NCBI GenBank assembly: GCA_013297745.1
Contig: JAAFIM010000013.1
Location: forward strand, 1 to 64,000
Length of the DNA: 64,000 nucleotides
Source: Chitinophagales bacterium
GTDB taxonomy: Bacteria; Bacteroidota; Bacteroidia; Chitinophagales; Saprospiraceae
Reading direction: 5' to 3'
Made by a program: the position numbers and the translations under genes. The notes beneath the pieces were generated by a model, which made no database searches, was not told the origin of the DNA, and saw only the letters and a program-made list of their open reading frames with translations. This document shows, in pieces, positions 63,250-64,000 of the stretch (the first letter of the stretch is position 1; every line of letters begins with the position of its first letter).

Positions 63250-64000
63250 TTAAAATTTAGCTTCAAAAGGCCAGTTTCTAGCCTGTTGTTGAGTTGCTGC
63301 GCTTTGTTGTATGTATAATTTATTCAAATTTTTATCCACTATCAATAAATCCCCGTGCTGTAAATAGTTGGGACAATCTCCGCGAAAATGGGTGTAGCTT
63401 TCCGCAAAAATAGCTTGCATTTGCCCCAACTCGTAAAAACCTATAACTGTAGCGGCTGTGTTTTGGTTGCTAAAATTGGCTTGAGTTTGGGAATTTTGGC
63501 TCGTTCCAAAATAATTATAATCGCCCAACTCGTAAAAAAAGTGAATTGGCTGATTTTGCATAGCTTGCCACGCGCTAAAATAATCCAAAAATGAACCCTC
63601 AAATTGGGTTTTATAAGTTCGCAATATCGGCTTGGATATAAATTGCCCTTGTCTGCATTGTTGATATAATTGCTTTAAATTTGCTTGAAAATCAACTTCT
63701 TGCGTATCTGTTTTCCATTCGCTCAATAGCTGCAAAGGTTCGGGCTGATAGCGCGCTTGTTGCAATAAGTATAAAATTTCCCCCTCGTAATCGCCCTCTT
63801 CGTTATCGGATAAAACCAACACCAAAAGCTGCTGCCGCGCAAAATCAAAGCTAAAATTATACTTCATCAGCCCAAAATACGCACGGGGGGATTGGGATTG
63901 GTTATTTTCTACAAAAGTCCAAATTTTGACCAAACTCAACTCTTCCGCGCTAATATCTGGGGGCAAATACTGACTAAATGCGGTTTGATAAAAGTCGGGA
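63250..64000 (-). CDS. Hypothetical protein, C-terminal part (5' end beyond the window)
   Basis: The frame is open from the stop at 63250 to the last base of the window (PDFYQTAFSQYLPPDISAEEL at the edge), so the gene starts outside. A TTG at 63966 is not needed as a start. The visible 250 residues alternate strand and helix (KYNFSFDFARQQLLVLVLSDNEEGDYEGEILYLLQQA, FLDYFSAWQAMQNQPIHFFYELGDYNYFG, GDLLIVDKNLNKLYIQQ). I see no signal, membrane segment or known catalytic motif in this part, and I do not recognise the family. A terminator lies between it and rnpB. Confidence 0.7.
   Translation of the reverse strand, partial: PDFYQTAFSQYLPPDISAEELSLVKIWTFVENNQSQSPRAYFGLMKYNFSFDFARQQLLVLVLSDNEEGDYEGEILYLLQQARYQPEPLQLLSEWKTDTQEVDFQANLKQLYQQCRQGQFISKPILRTYKTQFEGSFLDYFSAWQAMQNQPIHFFYELGDYNYFGTSQNSQTQANFSNQNTAATVIGFYELGQMQAIFAESYTHFRGDCPNYLQHGDLLIVDKNLNKLYIQQSAATQQQARNWPFEAKF

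Overview
The window is about 64 kb of low-GC DNA from a member of the phylum Bacteroidota. The evidence is: three proteins with type IX secretion (T9SS) type-A C-terminal sorting domains; many promoters of the Bacteroidota form TTTG-N19/20-TAnnTTTG; weak Shine-Dalgarno sites; a long HU with a lysine tail; DUF4159, GH3-family, FadL/TodX-like and YadA-head 'GIGT..P' proteins; and a class-A RNase P RNA. Order-level placement (Saprospiria/Chitinophagia-like) is only a guess. No ribosomal operon, tRNA, transposase, integrase or CRISPR array was seen.

Layout. 1-25.4 kb: a truncated lipoprotein gene, then two tandem giant genes (4238 and 3938 codons, minus strand) for modular, T9SS-secreted surface proteins built from Ig-like/PKD-like modules, a jelly-roll domain, an Omp28-like domain and a sorting domain. 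25.4-31.6 kb: a coiled-coil protein, a GH3-type adenylating enzyme followed by a HExxH protein, a perfect 41-bp tandem array, and pdxA with a lipoprotein gene. 31.8-44.4 kb: a YadA-head fibre, an OmpA-domain protein, rpoN (sigma-54), a T9SS-secreted protein, a lytic transglycosylase and an LTD-CotH-LTD protein. 44.4-51.3 kb: HU, TPR and secreted proteins, tatD, an MFS transporter, and a two-gene ATPase/HNH module resembling Septu (PtuAB) defence, divergent from a MazG-like pyrophosphohydrolase. 51.4-59.6 kb: two tandem FadL-like outer-membrane proteins, a DUF4159 protein, a cluster of REP-like palindromes, a YD-like secreted protein, a helical-repeat protein and typA/bipA. 59.6-64 kb: three tandem paralogues downstream of rnpB, and one gene truncated by the window edge.

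The genes fall into a large cell-surface/secretome set (giant adhesins, YadA-head fibre, OmpA and FadL proteins, CotH/LTD) mixed with housekeeping genes (pdxA, rpoN, hup, tatD, typA, rnpB). The most informative oddities are: a 26-bp copy of the rnpB 3' end fused in frame to the end of the neighbouring paralogue, which is a fossil of how that gene family expanded; the 41-bp array; a nine-C homopolymer inside a giant adhesin gene; and the PtuAB-like pair with a palindromic divergent promoter.
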